Counted from the stretch's first letter, positions 52,672 through 62,297 are shown. The stretch: 64,000 nucleotides of DNA from Bacteroides mediterraneensis (GCF_025993685.1 NZ_DAJPEN010000001.1:124001-188000); one strand, 5' to 3'. Made by a program: numbers and translations. The notes: a model not told the origin generated them from the sequence alone.

Positions 52672-54377
52672 TGGCAAACTTTTATACAGAACATCCGGAA
52701 CTCAAGTTTCACTTGAACAATCCGATGATGGAGCGTATCTGTCAGTTGAAAGAACGCGATTACAGAGATAAAGACGAGTACGATTATGCGCCGCAGGATT
52801 ATGCGGATGCCATCGACTCTTACGATAAAGTGTTGGAAATAACCGGTGAAATCACGGGTGAGGTGATTGCACCCAATGCTGAAGGAGTAGACCAGGAAGG
52901 TCCGCATCATGCCAATGGCCGTGTGGAATATGCTTCGGGTACAAAGGCTAACCTGGAGGCTATGGTAAAGGCCGGATTGAACGGAATGACCATGCCGCGC
53001 CGTTTCGGTGGCTTGAACTTCCCGATTACGCCGTACACCATGTGCGCGGAAATCGTGGCACAGGCTGATGCCGGTTTCGGTAACATCTGGTCTTTGCAGG
53101 ACTGTATTGAAACCTTGTATGAGTTCGGTAACGAAGACCAGCATAGCCGTTTCATTCCGCGTATCTGTGCGGGCGAAACCATGTCTATGGACTTGACTGA
53201 ACCGGATGCAGGTTCCGATTTGCAGAGCGTGATGCTGAAGGCTACGTACGATGAGGCCAACAACTGTTGGCGTCTGAACGGAGTGAAACGTTTCATCACG
53301 AACGGTGATGCCAATATTCACTTGGTATTGGCCCGTTCGGAAGAAGGTACTCACGACGGTCGTGGCTTGTCTATGTTCATCTATGACAAGAACGATGGTG
53401 GAGTTGACGTACGTCGTATTGAAAACAAGCTGGGTATCCATGGTTCTCCGACTTGTGAACTGGTGTACAAGAATGCGAAGGCTGAACTTTGTGGCGACCG
53501 CAAGCTTGGTTTGATTAAATACGTCATGGCATTGATGAACGGTGCCCGTCTAGGTATCGCGGCTCAGTCAGTAGGTTTGAGCCAGGCTGCTTACGATGAA
53601 GCGTTGGCATACGCAAAAGACCGTAAGCAGTTCGGTAAGGCGATTATCGAATTCCCGGCAGTGTACGACATGCTGGCTACCATCAAGGCGAAACTGGATG
53701 CCGGTCGTGCGTTGTTGTATCAGACTTCCCGTTATGTGGATATCTACAAAGCCTTGGACGACATCGCCCGCGAACGCAAGCTGACTCCGGAAGAACGTCA
53801 GGAGCAGAAACGCTATGCGAAACTGGCCGACAGTTTTACCCCGCTGGCAAAAGGTATGAACTCTGAATATGCCAACCAGAATGCCTACGACTGTATCCAG
53901 GTACACGGCGGTTCCGGCTTCATGATGGAATATGCGTGTCAGCGTATCTACCGTGATGCCCGTATCACCAGCATCTATGAAGGAACTACTCAGTTGCAGA
54001 CGGTTGCTGCCATCCGTTATGTGACCAATGGTTCGTATGCGGCTACTTTGCATGAATTTGAAACGATACCTTGTGCACCGGAATATGAAGGTTACATGAA
54101 CCGTATCAAGGACATGACCCGTAAGCTGGAAGCTTGCACCAATGCAGTGAAGGAAGCACAGAACCAGGAACTGCTGGATTTCGTGGCCCGTCGTTTGTAT
54201 GAAATGGCAGCTGTCTGCGTGATGAGCCACTTGCTGTTGCAGGATGCCACCAAGGCTCCTGAAATGTTCGGCAAGTCACTGAATGTGTATGTGAACTATG
54301 CAGAGGCTGAAGTGGAAAAACATTTCAACTTCATCCGCAAGTTCCAGACTGAAGAACTGGCAAGCTACCGGAAATAA
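52671..54377 (+). CDS. Acyl-CoA dehydrogenase
   Basis: A 568-residue flavoprotein of the larger acyl-CoA dehydrogenase class, with alpha-beta-alpha core (about 1-400: FGNIWSLQDCIETLYEFG, MSMDLTEPDAGSDLQS, GVKRFITNGD, GSGFMMEYACQRIYRD, SIYEGTTQLQ) and an extra helical C-terminal domain of about 120 residues. It oxidises short-chain acyl-CoA, or reduces enoyl-CoA when coupled to EtfAB. The operon with etfBA supports a Bcd-Etf-like role; the chain length is unknown. A terminator follows. Confidence 0.93.
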   Translation: MANFYTEHPELKFHLNNPMMERICQLKERDYRDKDEYDYAPQDYADAIDSYDKVLEITGEITGEVIAPNAEGVDQEGPHHANGRVEYASGTKANLEAMVKAGLNGMTMPRRFGGLNFPITPYTMCAEIVAQADAGFGNIWSLQDCIETLYEFGNEDQHSRFIPRICAGETMSMDLTEPDAGSDLQSVMLKATYDEANNCWRLNGVKRFITNGDANIHLVLARSEEGTHDGRGLSMFIYDKNDGGVDVRRIENKLGIHGSPTCELVYKNAKAELCGDRKLGLIKYVMALMNGARLGIAAQSVGLSQAAYDEALAYAKDRKQFGKAIIEFPAVYDMLATIKAKLDAGRALLYQTSRYVDIYKALDDIARERKLTPEERQEQKRYAKLADSFTPLAKGMNSEYANQNAYDCIQVHGGSGFMMEYACQRIYRDARITSIYEGTTQLQTVAAIRYVTNGSYAATLHEFETIPCAPEYEGYMNRIKDMTRKLEACTNAVKEAQNQELLDFVARRLYEMAAVCVMSHLLLQDATKAPEMFGKSLNVYVNYAEAEVEKHFNFIRKFQTEELASYRK

Positions 54378-54430
54378 GTTTCTGGCTGTATTTTCAAATA
54401 AGAGCGGCTGACTGAATAAGTCATCACATA

Positions 54431-54485
54431 AAATCCTCCTGAGGTTAGTTCGAATGAAAGACTGGCGCAGGAGGATTTTTTTCTG
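54431..54485 (+). terminator. Intrinsic terminator of the etfBA-acd operon
   Basis: Arms AAATCCTCCTG and CAGGAGGATTT, then TTTT. It lies about 55 bases past the acyl-CoA dehydrogenase stop codon. Confidence 0.88.
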
Positions 54486-54536
54486 TTTTTATGAATAATG
54501 TGCTCCGTTGGGTGGGCTGGCTTTTGAACCGCTTCT

Positions 54537-54896
54537 TTAAGTGTGTGAAATGAGTTTTTTCCGTAGCCATCGGTCGAACAGGAAGAGCAGGAAGAGGGCA
54601 CAGAGAATAGGCAAATAAAATAGCCAGGTCTGTAGGGAAGGACTGTCTTCTTGCAAGGTTTGTAGCAGGGCGAGGATTTTATTTCCGTATTGCCAGCACA
54701 AAATCCCCAGGCAACCTCCACCTGCCAGAAAGGTAGTGACGAGCATAAGGATGAACAATCTTTTCTCTTGCCGCTTTTCGCGTAGCAAGGTTTCCTGATG
54801 AATCTTCTGCATCATCCGGTAACTGAAATTGCTGGGCAACCGGTAGTCAGGCTGCTGGCTGAGAGCCTTTTTAAGTCCTTTATCGGTGGTATTCAT
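54537..54896 (-). CDS. Small membrane protein downstream of an ECF sigma factor
   Basis: A 119-residue protein with a soluble N-terminal 45 residues (KALSQQPDYRLPSNFSYRMM) and two hydrophobic segments (about 47-66 and 92-106). It starts 3 bases after the sigma factor stop and so is co-transcribed with it. The position is that of an anti-sigma factor, and the topology (short cytoplasmic N-terminus plus membrane helices) would allow it, but no zinc-finger or FecR-type domain is visible. I do not recognise a family. Confidence 0.75.
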   Translation of the reverse strand: MNTTDKGLKKALSQQPDYRLPSNFSYRMMQKIHQETLLREKRQEKRLFILMLVTTFLAGGGCLGILCWQYGNKILALLQTLQEDSPSLQTWLFYLPILCALFLLFLFDRWLRKKLISHT

Positions 54897-54899
54897 AAG

Positions 54900-55445
54900 T
54901 CAATCCTCCTCTTTCATTAAGGTACATAATTTTTTGCGGACGCGGTGTAGTTTCACTTTTACATTATTTTCGGTCAGGTGAAGGATATAGGCTATTCCCG
55001 TCACCGGTTTCTCTTCTTCATAGAAGAGTGTCACCAGGGCCTTCTCGTCCGAAGTCAGACGGGTGAGGGCTCGTTGCAGCTTTTCTATCTGTACTTCATT
55101 TTCCGTATTGAGTGCTTCATCTACTTCCGTATCCGACAGGCTGTTCCACATCCGGTCGTCGAACGAAAGGAGTTCATGCTCTTTCTTCCGCAGGGCGGAG
55201 GTGGCGGTGTTGTAGGCGATGCGATAAATCCAGGTAGAGAAACTGCTGTTCTCCTGAAACGAGGCAAGGTGGGTGAAGGCTTTCATAAAACAGTCTTGCG
55301 TCAGTTCTTCTGCATCTTCCGGCGAGCCTACCATGCGGACAATCAGATGAAACACCTGTGGCCCGTAAGTATCCAAAAAGTAGGAGAACTGTTCGGTTCT
55401 CCCGCTCAAAATGGATGCGATGATATGTGATTCCTCGTTTTGCAT
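54900..55445 (-). CDS. RNA polymerase sigma factor, ECF subfamily
   Basis: A 181-residue sigma70 of the RpoE/ECF group: region 2 FHLIVRMVGSPEDAEELTQDCFMKAFTHL (split here: VRMVGSPEDAEELTQ and MKAFTHLASF, about 32-60) with WIYRIAYNTATSALR, and region 4 DEKALVTLFYEEEKPVTGIA with LTENNVKVKLHRVRKKL (about 125-175). The frame continues 56 residues upstream over the promoter region; the ATG at 55445 begins the conserved N-terminus. It is divergent from a DUF6249-type membrane protein gene. Confidence 0.92.
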   Translation of the reverse strand: MQNEESHIIASILSGRTEQFSYFLDTYGPQVFHLIVRMVGSPEDAEELTQDCFMKAFTHLASFQENSSFSTWIYRIAYNTATSALRKKEHELLSFDDRMWNSLSDTEVDEALNTENEVQIEKLQRALTRLTSDEKALVTLFYEEEKPVTGIAYILHLTENNVKVKLHRVRKKLCTLMKEED

Positions 55446-55578
55446 GATGCCTTTTAGACGCGGGGTCGAATGAAAGGTTACAGCTTGGCGAGAAAATTTT
55501 TTTATGCTCATGGAGTGTAACCTTTTCCGGGGATATGCGTCTAAAGGGGCAAAGTAACAAATTAAAAACGAAACGACG

Positions 55579-55980
55579 ATGGAAGAATTAATGATTGTGG
55601 CCAATGTGGCCATTGTATTTGGAGTGATTTACAAACTGTTTGAACTGTTTGCTGGAAGAAGAGAGCGGATGATGCTGATTGAGAAACTGGGAGATAAGCT
55701 GACGCCGGAGACTTTTAAGCATGGAATTGTGTATCGGCCCAGCTTGTTCTCTTTTGGTGGATTACGAGTGGGATGTCTGCTGTTGGGGATAGGTGTAGGA
55801 TTGTTGATTGGATATGGTCTGGTGTATGCCACTCAGCCGGAATATTTTATGGAGGACCCAAGCCAAGTAGTAAAACATACGGTTTCCGTCATTTACGGAG
55901 CCAGTGTGTTGCTGGGAGGCGGTTTAGGCCTGGTCATCTCCTATTTGATTGAAAAGAAGCAGCTGGATAAGGAGAAATAA
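55579..55980 (+). CDS. Small membrane protein, DUF6249-like
   Basis: A 133-residue protein with three hydrophobic segments (about 5-22, 58-85, 103-123) and a conserved soluble loop (LIEKLGDKLTPETFKHGI). The pattern resembles DUF6249 proteins that occur next to ECF sigma factors in Bacteroides. Divergent from the sigma gene with 133 bases between starts, so likely a target or partner of the sigma factor. Confidence 0.72.
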   Translation: MEELMIVANVAIVFGVIYKLFELFAGRRERMMLIEKLGDKLTPETFKHGIVYRPSLFSFGGLRVGCLLLGIGVGLLIGYGLVYATQPEYFMEDPSQVVKHTVSVIYGASVLLGGGLGLVISYLIEKKQLDKEK

Positions 55981-56169
55981 AAGTTCATTTTACTCTCGGA
56001 CAAAGCGGTTTGATACGGAATAGAGGTGTCAAATCGCTTTTTTTGTGGTGTGATTTACCTTAAATATGTGCATTTATTCTTTATTTATCCAAACAGATGC
56101 AATATTTTAAACTCAAACAGGATATTCTTTGTAATTTTACTGAGAGGTAAATTATGGAGATTTTGGGTT

Positions 56170-56583
56170 ATGAAATGGAATTACATGGCAGGAGTGGTAT
56201 GTGCTTTCATGCTGTTTGCAGGTCAGGTACATGCACAAGTGGAAGGAATGGATTCGCTTCAGATGGTGATGTTCCATGATGAGGCGAATGAATTGAAAGA
56301 AATGGTAATCTGTCCGCCGGTATTTTGTTCCTTGCCCGACGGGAAGCGCGTGAAGATGAAAATCTGCAACGACGGAGAGGAAACGGTGCGTAAAGTCTCG
56401 TTTTGCCTGTTCTATAAGAAGAAAAGGGTCTGTAAGATCCGTCTGCCGCACATGCAGAAAGGAGCAACCTATGAGTTTGCGGTGAATATCCACGAAAAAC
56501 TGTCGCGGAAAGACCGGGAGAATCTGGAGTTCGAGTTGAAAAAAGGCCGATGCTATCGAATGTATAAGCTTCCGTCTTATTAG
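56170..56583 (+). CDS. Small exported protein, function unknown
   Basis: A 137-residue protein with a signal peptide (MKWNYMAGVVCAFMLFAGQV, cleavage after HAQ) and a basic domain with many Lys/Arg and Cys pairs (VSFCLFYKKKRVCKIRL, LEFELKKGRCYRM). The frame continues upstream but the ATG at 56170 begins the signal peptide. Not recognised; it stands alone between the DUF6249 gene and the small RNA. Confidence 0.6.
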   Translation: MKWNYMAGVVCAFMLFAGQVHAQVEGMDSLQMVMFHDEANELKEMVICPPVFCSLPDGKRVKMKICNDGEETVRKVSFCLFYKKKRVCKIRLPHMQKGATYEFAVNIHEKLSRKDRENLEFELKKGRCYRMYKLPSY

Positions 56584-56697
56584 AGTGAGGATGGCTCTGC
56601 ACTTTTTTAGCTTTGCTTCTTTACTTGTTAAGAGATTTAATCAAAGAGTAGGAAGTAGTTAATGTATGTTGTAAAACATTCTTTTTTACTCTCAGAC

Positions 56698-56728
56698 TTT
56701 GCCGTTCCAAATAAAATAAATACTTTTG
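56698..56728 (+). promoter_or_regulatory. Promoter of small RNA copy 1
   Basis: TTTG at 56698-56701 and TACTTTTG at 56721-56728, 19 bases apart: a full match to the Bacteroides consensus. The same arrangement precedes the second copy. Confidence 0.82.
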
Positions 56729-56732
56729 CACT

Positions 56733-56796
56733 GTGTTTTTCATAGTATTAGATTTAAGGTTAACAAAGGTTGGAGTTCAGCGGAACTCCTTTTTTT
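56733..56796 (+). ncRNA. Putative small RNA, copy 1 (~65 nt)
   Basis: From the -7 box a transcript of about 65 bases is predicted: an unstructured part with TTTTTCATAGTATTAGATTT and AAGGTTAACAAAGGTTGG, then the terminator hairpin GGAGTTC-AGC-GGAACTCC and seven T. The 78 bases 56722-56799 are identical to 61977-62054, on the same strand 5255 bases away, and a TTGTAAAACAT-containing block upstream is also shared. There is no ORF. It lies past the end of the convergent permease operon. It may also act as a leader, but no gene follows in the same direction. Confidence 0.65.
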
Positions 56797-56818
56797 ATGC
56801 CCATACGTCTGGGGCTGA

Positions 56819-56857
56819 AAAAAGGCCATTTCCATGGGTGATGGAAACAGCCTTTTC
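56819..56857 (-). terminator. Intrinsic terminator of the ABC permease operon
   Basis: On the minus strand the arms AAAGGCTGTTTCCAT and ATGGAAATGGCCTTT form a stem with one bulge, followed by TTTTTT. It lies about 35 bases past the stop of the second permease. Confidence 0.82.
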
Positions 56858-56890
56858 AAAGTAATTCACTATTGTTTTTTCTGATTGATT

Positions 56891-59275
56891 TTATTCCGAT
56901 TTCAGGCAGTCTATCGGATTGCTGGTGGCCGTCCGGTAATTCTGTATCGTAATGGTAACCAAGGTAATGGCACTGATAAGCAGGCAGGTGCAGAGGAAGA
57001 CCCAGGGCGAGATGGGAATCCGTTCATTGAACTGCTTCAGCCATTCTGATACGGCATACCAGGCGATGGGACTGGCGATGAGGGAACATACCACTGAGAG
57101 AATCAGATAGGAACGTCCGAACATCCAGAGAATTTGCCGGATGGAGGCTCCGTAGACCTTGCGTACGCCGATTTCCTTCTGCCGGTGTTCGGCCTCAAAT
57201 ATAATCAGGCCGAATACGCCTACCAATGAAATGAGGATGGCTAGCAGACTGAACCAGGTAATGATTTTTTGCTGGTCGGTTTCCTTCTGATACAGTTGTC
57301 CGTAGACCTGGTCATAGAACTTCACTTCGGTGGGATAACCGGTGAAGCAGTCACTGATGGTCTCGCGGATGTGTTTCAGGGCGGTATCCATGTCGCTTCC
57401 GGCTTTTACGCGGATATAGGCAAACGGCAAAACTTGGTTGCTGTAGGCGCCGTTGGGACAGAATATGTAAGGCACGGGATTCATCTTTAATGAAGTAAAC
57501 TGCACGTTGTTCACATATCCTTTGAGAAGGGCTTTCATCCCCCACGGGAAAAAGTCGAGTGTCTCTCCTGCCGGAATACCGCTTTCTTGCTGCAAGTCCT
57601 GTGTGGCGATGAAGTTCAGCTGGGAGGTGTAAATGGAATCGCTGGGCAGGAAGTCGCTTCCCGACAGGATGTGCAGGCCCATGACGCGGCAGAAATTGGG
57701 AGTGACGTCAATATACCGATGTCCGTATTGACTCCCTTTGTAGGTGAAAGAATATTGCGTGTATCCTTCGCTGGCCCCCAGTTCCCATTTGGCATAGGCG
57801 ATGTCGTCGATTTCCGCAAAACTCTTCAGTTGGCTGTCGAACTTGCGGTACGGACTGCTGTGGAAAGGCTGTTGGGGGAGGGACGCTACCAGTATCTGGT
57901 CTTTGTCGATGCCCAGTTCATGGTTGCGCATGAAGCGGTTCTGCAGGAAGATGAAAGCGGCAGTAGTAATCAGGGCGAACGAAACGATGTATTGGAAGCC
58001 GATGAGTACCGTACGCAACCGTTGTCCTTTTCCGCTCAGGGCGTAGTTGCCTTTCAACACGAGGGCAGGCGGGAAGGAGGTCATGTACCACGCCGGATAC
58101 AGTCCTGCCACGATGCCGGTTAGCAGGGCTATCAGTCCGGTGTAGACCACGTATTTCCAGTAGACAAGCAGGGAGGGCGTGAAGCCCATGAAGGATAGCA
58201 CGTTCAAGTGAATCAGGGCGGCCACGATGCACAGTGACAGCAACCAGCTGACCAGTACGATGACGACCGATTCTAGGGTCAGGGCACGGCGCAGTTCTCC
58301 GTTGGTACTTCCCAGCACTTTCTGGGTGTTGATGCTGCGCATGCGCATCGGAGCCAGTGCCGTACTGAAATTGATGAGGTTGATGCACGCGATAAGGATA
58401 ATCAGGAAGCCGATGCTTACCAGCAAGGTCATGGTGCTGCGACTGCCCGTCTTGAAGTAGTAGGGGGAATACATGTCATAATACAGTTTCTGTATCGGGA
58501 AGGCATAGAGTTTCTGTGTGCCTGGCTCTCCGGTGAACAGTCGTTCGTCGACCCCTGTAGCCGTAATCTGTTGGTTGACTTCTTCTACGCTGACGCCCGG
58601 TTTCAGCAGGAAGAACGCATAGAAGTTCTGGCTGCCCCAGTCGTTCTCCTGCAGCTTTCCCATCGGTACGAAAAGGTCGTTCTTGAACTGGCAGTTCTCG
58701 GGGAGGTCTTCAAAGATACCGCATATCCGGAACTTCGTGGCTTCCGGACTTCGCCAGTCTGGGGTGTCTGCATACAGATAGGAGCCCAAGGCGTTTCCTT
58801 TGGGGAACAGTTTGCGGGCATAGCTCTCGGAGATAATGACACTTTCCGGCTGGTTCATTTCCTGGTCGCTGCCTTCCACAAACTTCAGTCCGATGATTTT
58901 GCCGAAGTCCGGATATACGGCCCACGGTTCTTCGTAGAAATATTGCGGATTCTTGGGGTCGGTGTAGAAAGCCTGCTTGGACCAGGCAGGGGAATAGATG
59001 GTACCGTATTCGATGCCGGGCACTTGCTGGATGAGGTAGTCGATAGGACCTCGGGGAAGGATACTGACATGATTGCTTCCTTTGGCTTCTGACAGGTTCA
59101 GCATGACCAAGCGGTCGGCATGGGGATAGCAGGTATCGAAATTGCGCTCGTAGCTCACCTTCATCATGAGCAGGACAAAGGCGGCAAAGGCGGCCGAAAG
59201 CCCCAGCAGGTTCAGCACGGAGGCGGTCCGGAAGCGCTTCAGGGTGTAAAAAAGATTCCGTAAAATGGTTTTCAT
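56891..59275 (-). CDS. FtsX-type ABC transporter permease (MacB-like)
   Basis: A 794-residue inner-membrane protein with four membrane helices in the usual FtsX/MacB order: one at about 15-38, a periplasmic domain (about 40-270), three at about 275-420, and a second FtsX unit near the C-terminus (about 665-790, VFGLIIFEAEHRQKEIGVRKVYG). Such paired permeases in Bacteroidetes are usually annotated as antimicrobial peptide or efflux exporters; the ATPase lies elsewhere. It follows its paralogue after 35 bases and forms an operon with it. Confidence 0.88.
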   Translation of the reverse strand: MKTILRNLFYTLKRFRTASVLNLLGLSAAFAAFVLLMMKVSYERNFDTCYPHADRLVMLNLSEAKGSNHVSILPRGPIDYLIQQVPGIEYGTIYSPAWSKQAFYTDPKNPQYFYEEPWAVYPDFGKIIGLKFVEGSDQEMNQPESVIISESYARKLFPKGNALGSYLYADTPDWRSPEATKFRICGIFEDLPENCQFKNDLFVPMGKLQENDWGSQNFYAFFLLKPGVSVEEVNQQITATGVDERLFTGEPGTQKLYAFPIQKLYYDMYSPYYFKTGSRSTMTLLVSIGFLIILIACINLINFSTALAPMRMRSINTQKVLGSTNGELRRALTLESVVIVLVSWLLSLCIVAALIHLNVLSFMGFTPSLLVYWKYVVYTGLIALLTGIVAGLYPAWYMTSFPPALVLKGNYALSGKGQRLRTVLIGFQYIVSFALITTAAFIFLQNRFMRNHELGIDKDQILVASLPQQPFHSSPYRKFDSQLKSFAEIDDIAYAKWELGASEGYTQYSFTYKGSQYGHRYIDVTPNFCRVMGLHILSGSDFLPSDSIYTSQLNFIATQDLQQESGIPAGETLDFFPWGMKALLKGYVNNVQFTSLKMNPVPYIFCPNGAYSNQVLPFAYIRVKAGSDMDTALKHIRETISDCFTGYPTEVKFYDQVYGQLYQKETDQQKIITWFSLLAILISLVGVFGLIIFEAEHRQKEIGVRKVYGASIRQILWMFGRSYLILSVVCSLIASPIAWYAVSEWLKQFNERIPISPWVFLCTCLLISAITLVTITIQNYRTATSNPIDCLKSE

Positions 59276-59310
59276 ATCGTTGTTATTTTATGTTTTGGGT
59301 TTGATAGAGA

Positions 59311-61659
59311 TTATTCGGTCTTCAGGTTGCATACCGGATTTTCCCGTACGGCTTTTCGGCTGATGAGCCAGACGGAGGCCAGGGAGATGAGGCTCACAAT
59401 CAGGAAGGCGGCAATCGGTACCCACCAGGGGAAACTGCTCTCGTAGGTTACAATCTTGTCTATCTGGCGGACTCCTACATACATCAGCGGGAGCGCAATC
59501 AGCAGACTGATAATGAGTGAGACAGAAGAGAATTTCATCAGTTGCATCATTTCGTGGCGGCTGTCGGAACCGAAGACTTTGCGGATGGCAATGTCGCGTT
59601 TCCGCTGGGCGATGAAATAGATGCTCATGGCGGTCAGTCCCAGCAGGGAGATGACCAGTGCCGCGCAGGTGAAAATGCGAATCAGCTGGCTCATGCGGCT
59701 AATATCTTCATACATGTCCTGCATCAGGGTGTCATACCATTTTGATTCAAACGGATATCCATCTATCACCTTGGAATAGAGCTGGTCGAGTTGCTTCTTA
59801 TAAGTTTCCGGTTGGCCGTCGCGTACTTCCACCAGAATGTTCCAGGGACTGATGCTGTCGGCAGGAGCAATCTGCATGCGCAGCGGATGAGGGTCTTTTT
59901 CCAGTAGAGATTGAATTTGAAAGTCTTTGAATTCGCCGGTGATGTTCCAGGAATAGTTTCCGTCACTGCTGTTGACATGGTCGGTAAAGCCCAGTTGTTT
60001 CAGCTTTTTCATGGCCGATTGGCTCACCAGGTAATTGTGCGTATCGAATGCGGCATGACGGTCGTCCGTGATTTGGATGTGAAACATGTCGATAAAGGCC
60101 GAATCAACGATAAATGTCTGGAAGCTTAGCACCTGGGTACTGTCGGTGGAGTTAAAGTTCATCGTGTCGTTATTGCCTCCGTCCAAGGGGGTACCGTTTG
60201 AAAAACTGACGTGCTTCACAAAGGGGAGTTTTTGGGCTTCGTGGCGGAAGAGTTGTAACTTTTGGTCGTTAGACATTCGGGGATAAGAGAGTACGTGTCC
60301 ATATTCATATCCCAATGGGGCGTGCAGGATGCGGTAAATCTGTACAGTCAGGTAGAGGGCGCATCCCAACATGGCGATGGTCAGCCCGTTTTGCACGATA
60401 TTCAGCAAGCGGAGATATAACGTCTTGGTCTTCCGGCGGAAAGTACCTTTTACGATGTCCAGCGGATGGTAGTGCGACAGCATCGTGGCGGGTACGAAAC
60501 CGGAAAGCAGGGAAAGTACGACAATCAGAAGCAGATAGCAGGATACGGTGACAGGATTTAAGCCTCCTACGATGTCGAGCCGTGTGTGAAGCAAGTCCAT
60601 AGCGGTCGGTTCAGCAGCTTTGGCCAGCAAGAAACCTACCAGGAAAGCGAAGGTGGTCATCAGGAACGACTCGGCAATCATGCGCCAGAAAATATCCTTC
60701 TTGGAAGAACCTAGCAGGCGGCGGGCAGCCATTTCCTTTGCCCGGTAGCTGGTCTGGGCCACGCTCATGCTGATGTAGTTGAAGGTGGCCATACACAGAA
60801 TCAAGATGCTGATGGTCAGGAAAATAAATACCAGTTTCCGGCTGTATTGGTTAAGGGTTGCTCCAGCAGCAGGAATGTCGGAGAAATAAAAATCATGCAC
60901 AGGTATAAAGCGTACTTCTTTTACGGCGTCGTATTGGTAAATCCAGAAGAATTCCTTGAAGAAGCGGGCGATGTCACTTGCCTTGTCGTTGGGATTGACA
61001 TTCGGATGGAAGCGCAGGAAGAAGATGCAGCTGGCGGCATTGCCCAACTCGGTATTTTCTTCGCTGGCACTCCAATGAACATACCGTACATTCTTATGAG
61101 GACTGAATGCTTCAATGTTGGAAGGAAAGATGGAGTTGTCAATGTCTTTTATGATACCGCTTACCGTACATTTCTGGTTGCCGAATGCCTGTTCTATGAG
61201 GGTTTTACCCAGCGCATGCTCCGTACCGAACAGCTTGATGGCGCAGGAACGTGTCAGCACGATGCTGTTTGCATTGGCCAGCAAGGTTTCCGGATTCCCT
61301 TCCAGCAGATGGAAATTGAAGAACCGGAAGAAGTTTTCGCGGACAAACATCATTTGTATATTCACGGGCTTGTCATTGGTTTTGACAAACTGTTCGTAGG
61401 AACCGCTCACGGCGCACCAGTCCTCTATTTCCGGGTAACGGCTTTGTAGTTTGTCGCCCAGCAGGATATGACCTCCTGCCCATATTTCGCTGGCCAGTAC
61501 GTAAGTCCGGTCTGCGTCTTTCATGTCTTTGTCTACAGTGAGTTGTCGGGTCACCATGTGGCTTATCAGCAGGAAGAACATCAGGGAGATGCTTAACCCG
61601 ATGACGTTGACAAAGGTGAAGAGTTTGTTGCGTTGTAAGAATGTAAGGTAAGTTTTCAT
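59311..61659 (-). CDS. FtsX-type ABC transporter permease (MacB-like)
   Basis: A 782-residue paralogue of the next gene, with the same layout: N-terminal membrane helix, MacB-like periplasmic domain (about 45-250), and two FtsX units, the second with LTAMSIYFIAQRKRDIAIRK (about 685-704). First gene of the operon. No ATPase is adjacent. The start at 61659 begins MKTYLTFLQRNKLFTFVNVI, a typical N-terminus of this family. Confidence 0.88.
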   Translation of the reverse strand: MKTYLTFLQRNKLFTFVNVIGLSISLMFFLLISHMVTRQLTVDKDMKDADRTYVLASEIWAGGHILLGDKLQSRYPEIEDWCAVSGSYEQFVKTNDKPVNIQMMFVRENFFRFFNFHLLEGNPETLLANANSIVLTRSCAIKLFGTEHALGKTLIEQAFGNQKCTVSGIIKDIDNSIFPSNIEAFSPHKNVRYVHWSASEENTELGNAASCIFFLRFHPNVNPNDKASDIARFFKEFFWIYQYDAVKEVRFIPVHDFYFSDIPAAGATLNQYSRKLVFIFLTISILILCMATFNYISMSVAQTSYRAKEMAARRLLGSSKKDIFWRMIAESFLMTTFAFLVGFLLAKAAEPTAMDLLHTRLDIVGGLNPVTVSCYLLLIVVLSLLSGFVPATMLSHYHPLDIVKGTFRRKTKTLYLRLLNIVQNGLTIAMLGCALYLTVQIYRILHAPLGYEYGHVLSYPRMSNDQKLQLFRHEAQKLPFVKHVSFSNGTPLDGGNNDTMNFNSTDSTQVLSFQTFIVDSAFIDMFHIQITDDRHAAFDTHNYLVSQSAMKKLKQLGFTDHVNSSDGNYSWNITGEFKDFQIQSLLEKDPHPLRMQIAPADSISPWNILVEVRDGQPETYKKQLDQLYSKVIDGYPFESKWYDTLMQDMYEDISRMSQLIRIFTCAALVISLLGLTAMSIYFIAQRKRDIAIRKVFGSDSRHEMMQLMKFSSVSLIISLLIALPLMYVGVRQIDKIVTYESSFPWWVPIAAFLIVSLISLASVWLISRKAVRENPVCNLKTE

Positions 61660-61952
61660 GCTCTGTGGTTATATTTTTGTTTGTTGTCATTCTTGATACA
61701 ATTTCCGTGCCATTATCGCAAGTAGCTGATTGATAGAATTATGCTGATTTTGCGATGGAAAAGGAGTGTCTAATTTTTTGACAATGAGTGTATGATTTTT
61801 AGACAATCGTAAGTCTTATTTCAAGAGTATAATATCCCGCATCGTGGAGTGTTGCACTTTTTCAGTTTTAATCCTTGTTCTGTTAATGGATTTTATCGGG
61901 CCATGTCAGATGGTTAATATGTGTTGTAAAACATAACTTTTCAGCTGTTTCT

Positions 61953-61983
61953 TTTGTGGTTTCAACCGGAATGTTTACTTTTG
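61953..61983 (+). promoter_or_regulatory. Promoter of small RNA copy 2
   Basis: TTTG at 61953-61956 and TACTTTTG at 61976-61983, 19 bases apart, as in copy 1. The spacer between the boxes differs between the copies, while the boxes are kept. Confidence 0.82.
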
Positions 61984-61987
61984 CACT

Positions 61988-62051
61988 GTGTTTTTCATAG
62001 TATTAGATTTAAGGTTAACAAAGGTTGGAGTTCAGCGGAACTCCTTTTTTT
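61988..62051 (+). ncRNA. Putative small RNA, copy 2 (~65 nt)
   Basis: Identical in sequence to copy 1 over 78 bases, including the terminator hairpin GGAGTTC/GGAACTCC and T-run. It lies upstream of, and divergent from, the permease operon, so the two copies flank that operon in direct orientation. The kept promoter and terminator with divergent spacers suggest that the RNA itself is under selection. Confidence 0.65.
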
Positions 62052-62297
62052 ATGTCCTTATGTGAGGTTTCCTTTTTTCTGTTTGCTGAGTCGTTTTTTT
62101 ATTTGTTCGTTTTTCTGTAAGTTTTCCTTCAAGCTGTTTCTTCAGTTTTTCCTGTAAGCACCTACTTATTTTTCCTTGTAAGCACCCCATTTGTTTTTCA
62201 AACTCTTCGTTTTTCCTCCTTCAAGCATTCCGTATTGAAGAAATGCCGGTGAGATAATCCTTCGTTGCCTTTAAGTTTTCTATGTTTCCGTTAGGGG

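Larger units (their letters stand above)
61660..62297. other. Intergenic region with small RNA copy 2 and T-rich repeats
   Basis: No credible protein gene. It contains the promoter and copy 2 of the small RNA and a T-rich stretch (62090-62260) with a partial direct repeat: TTTTTCCTGTAAGCACC near 62146 and TTTTTCCTTGTAAGCACC near 62169. Nothing else stands out. Confidence 0.6.
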
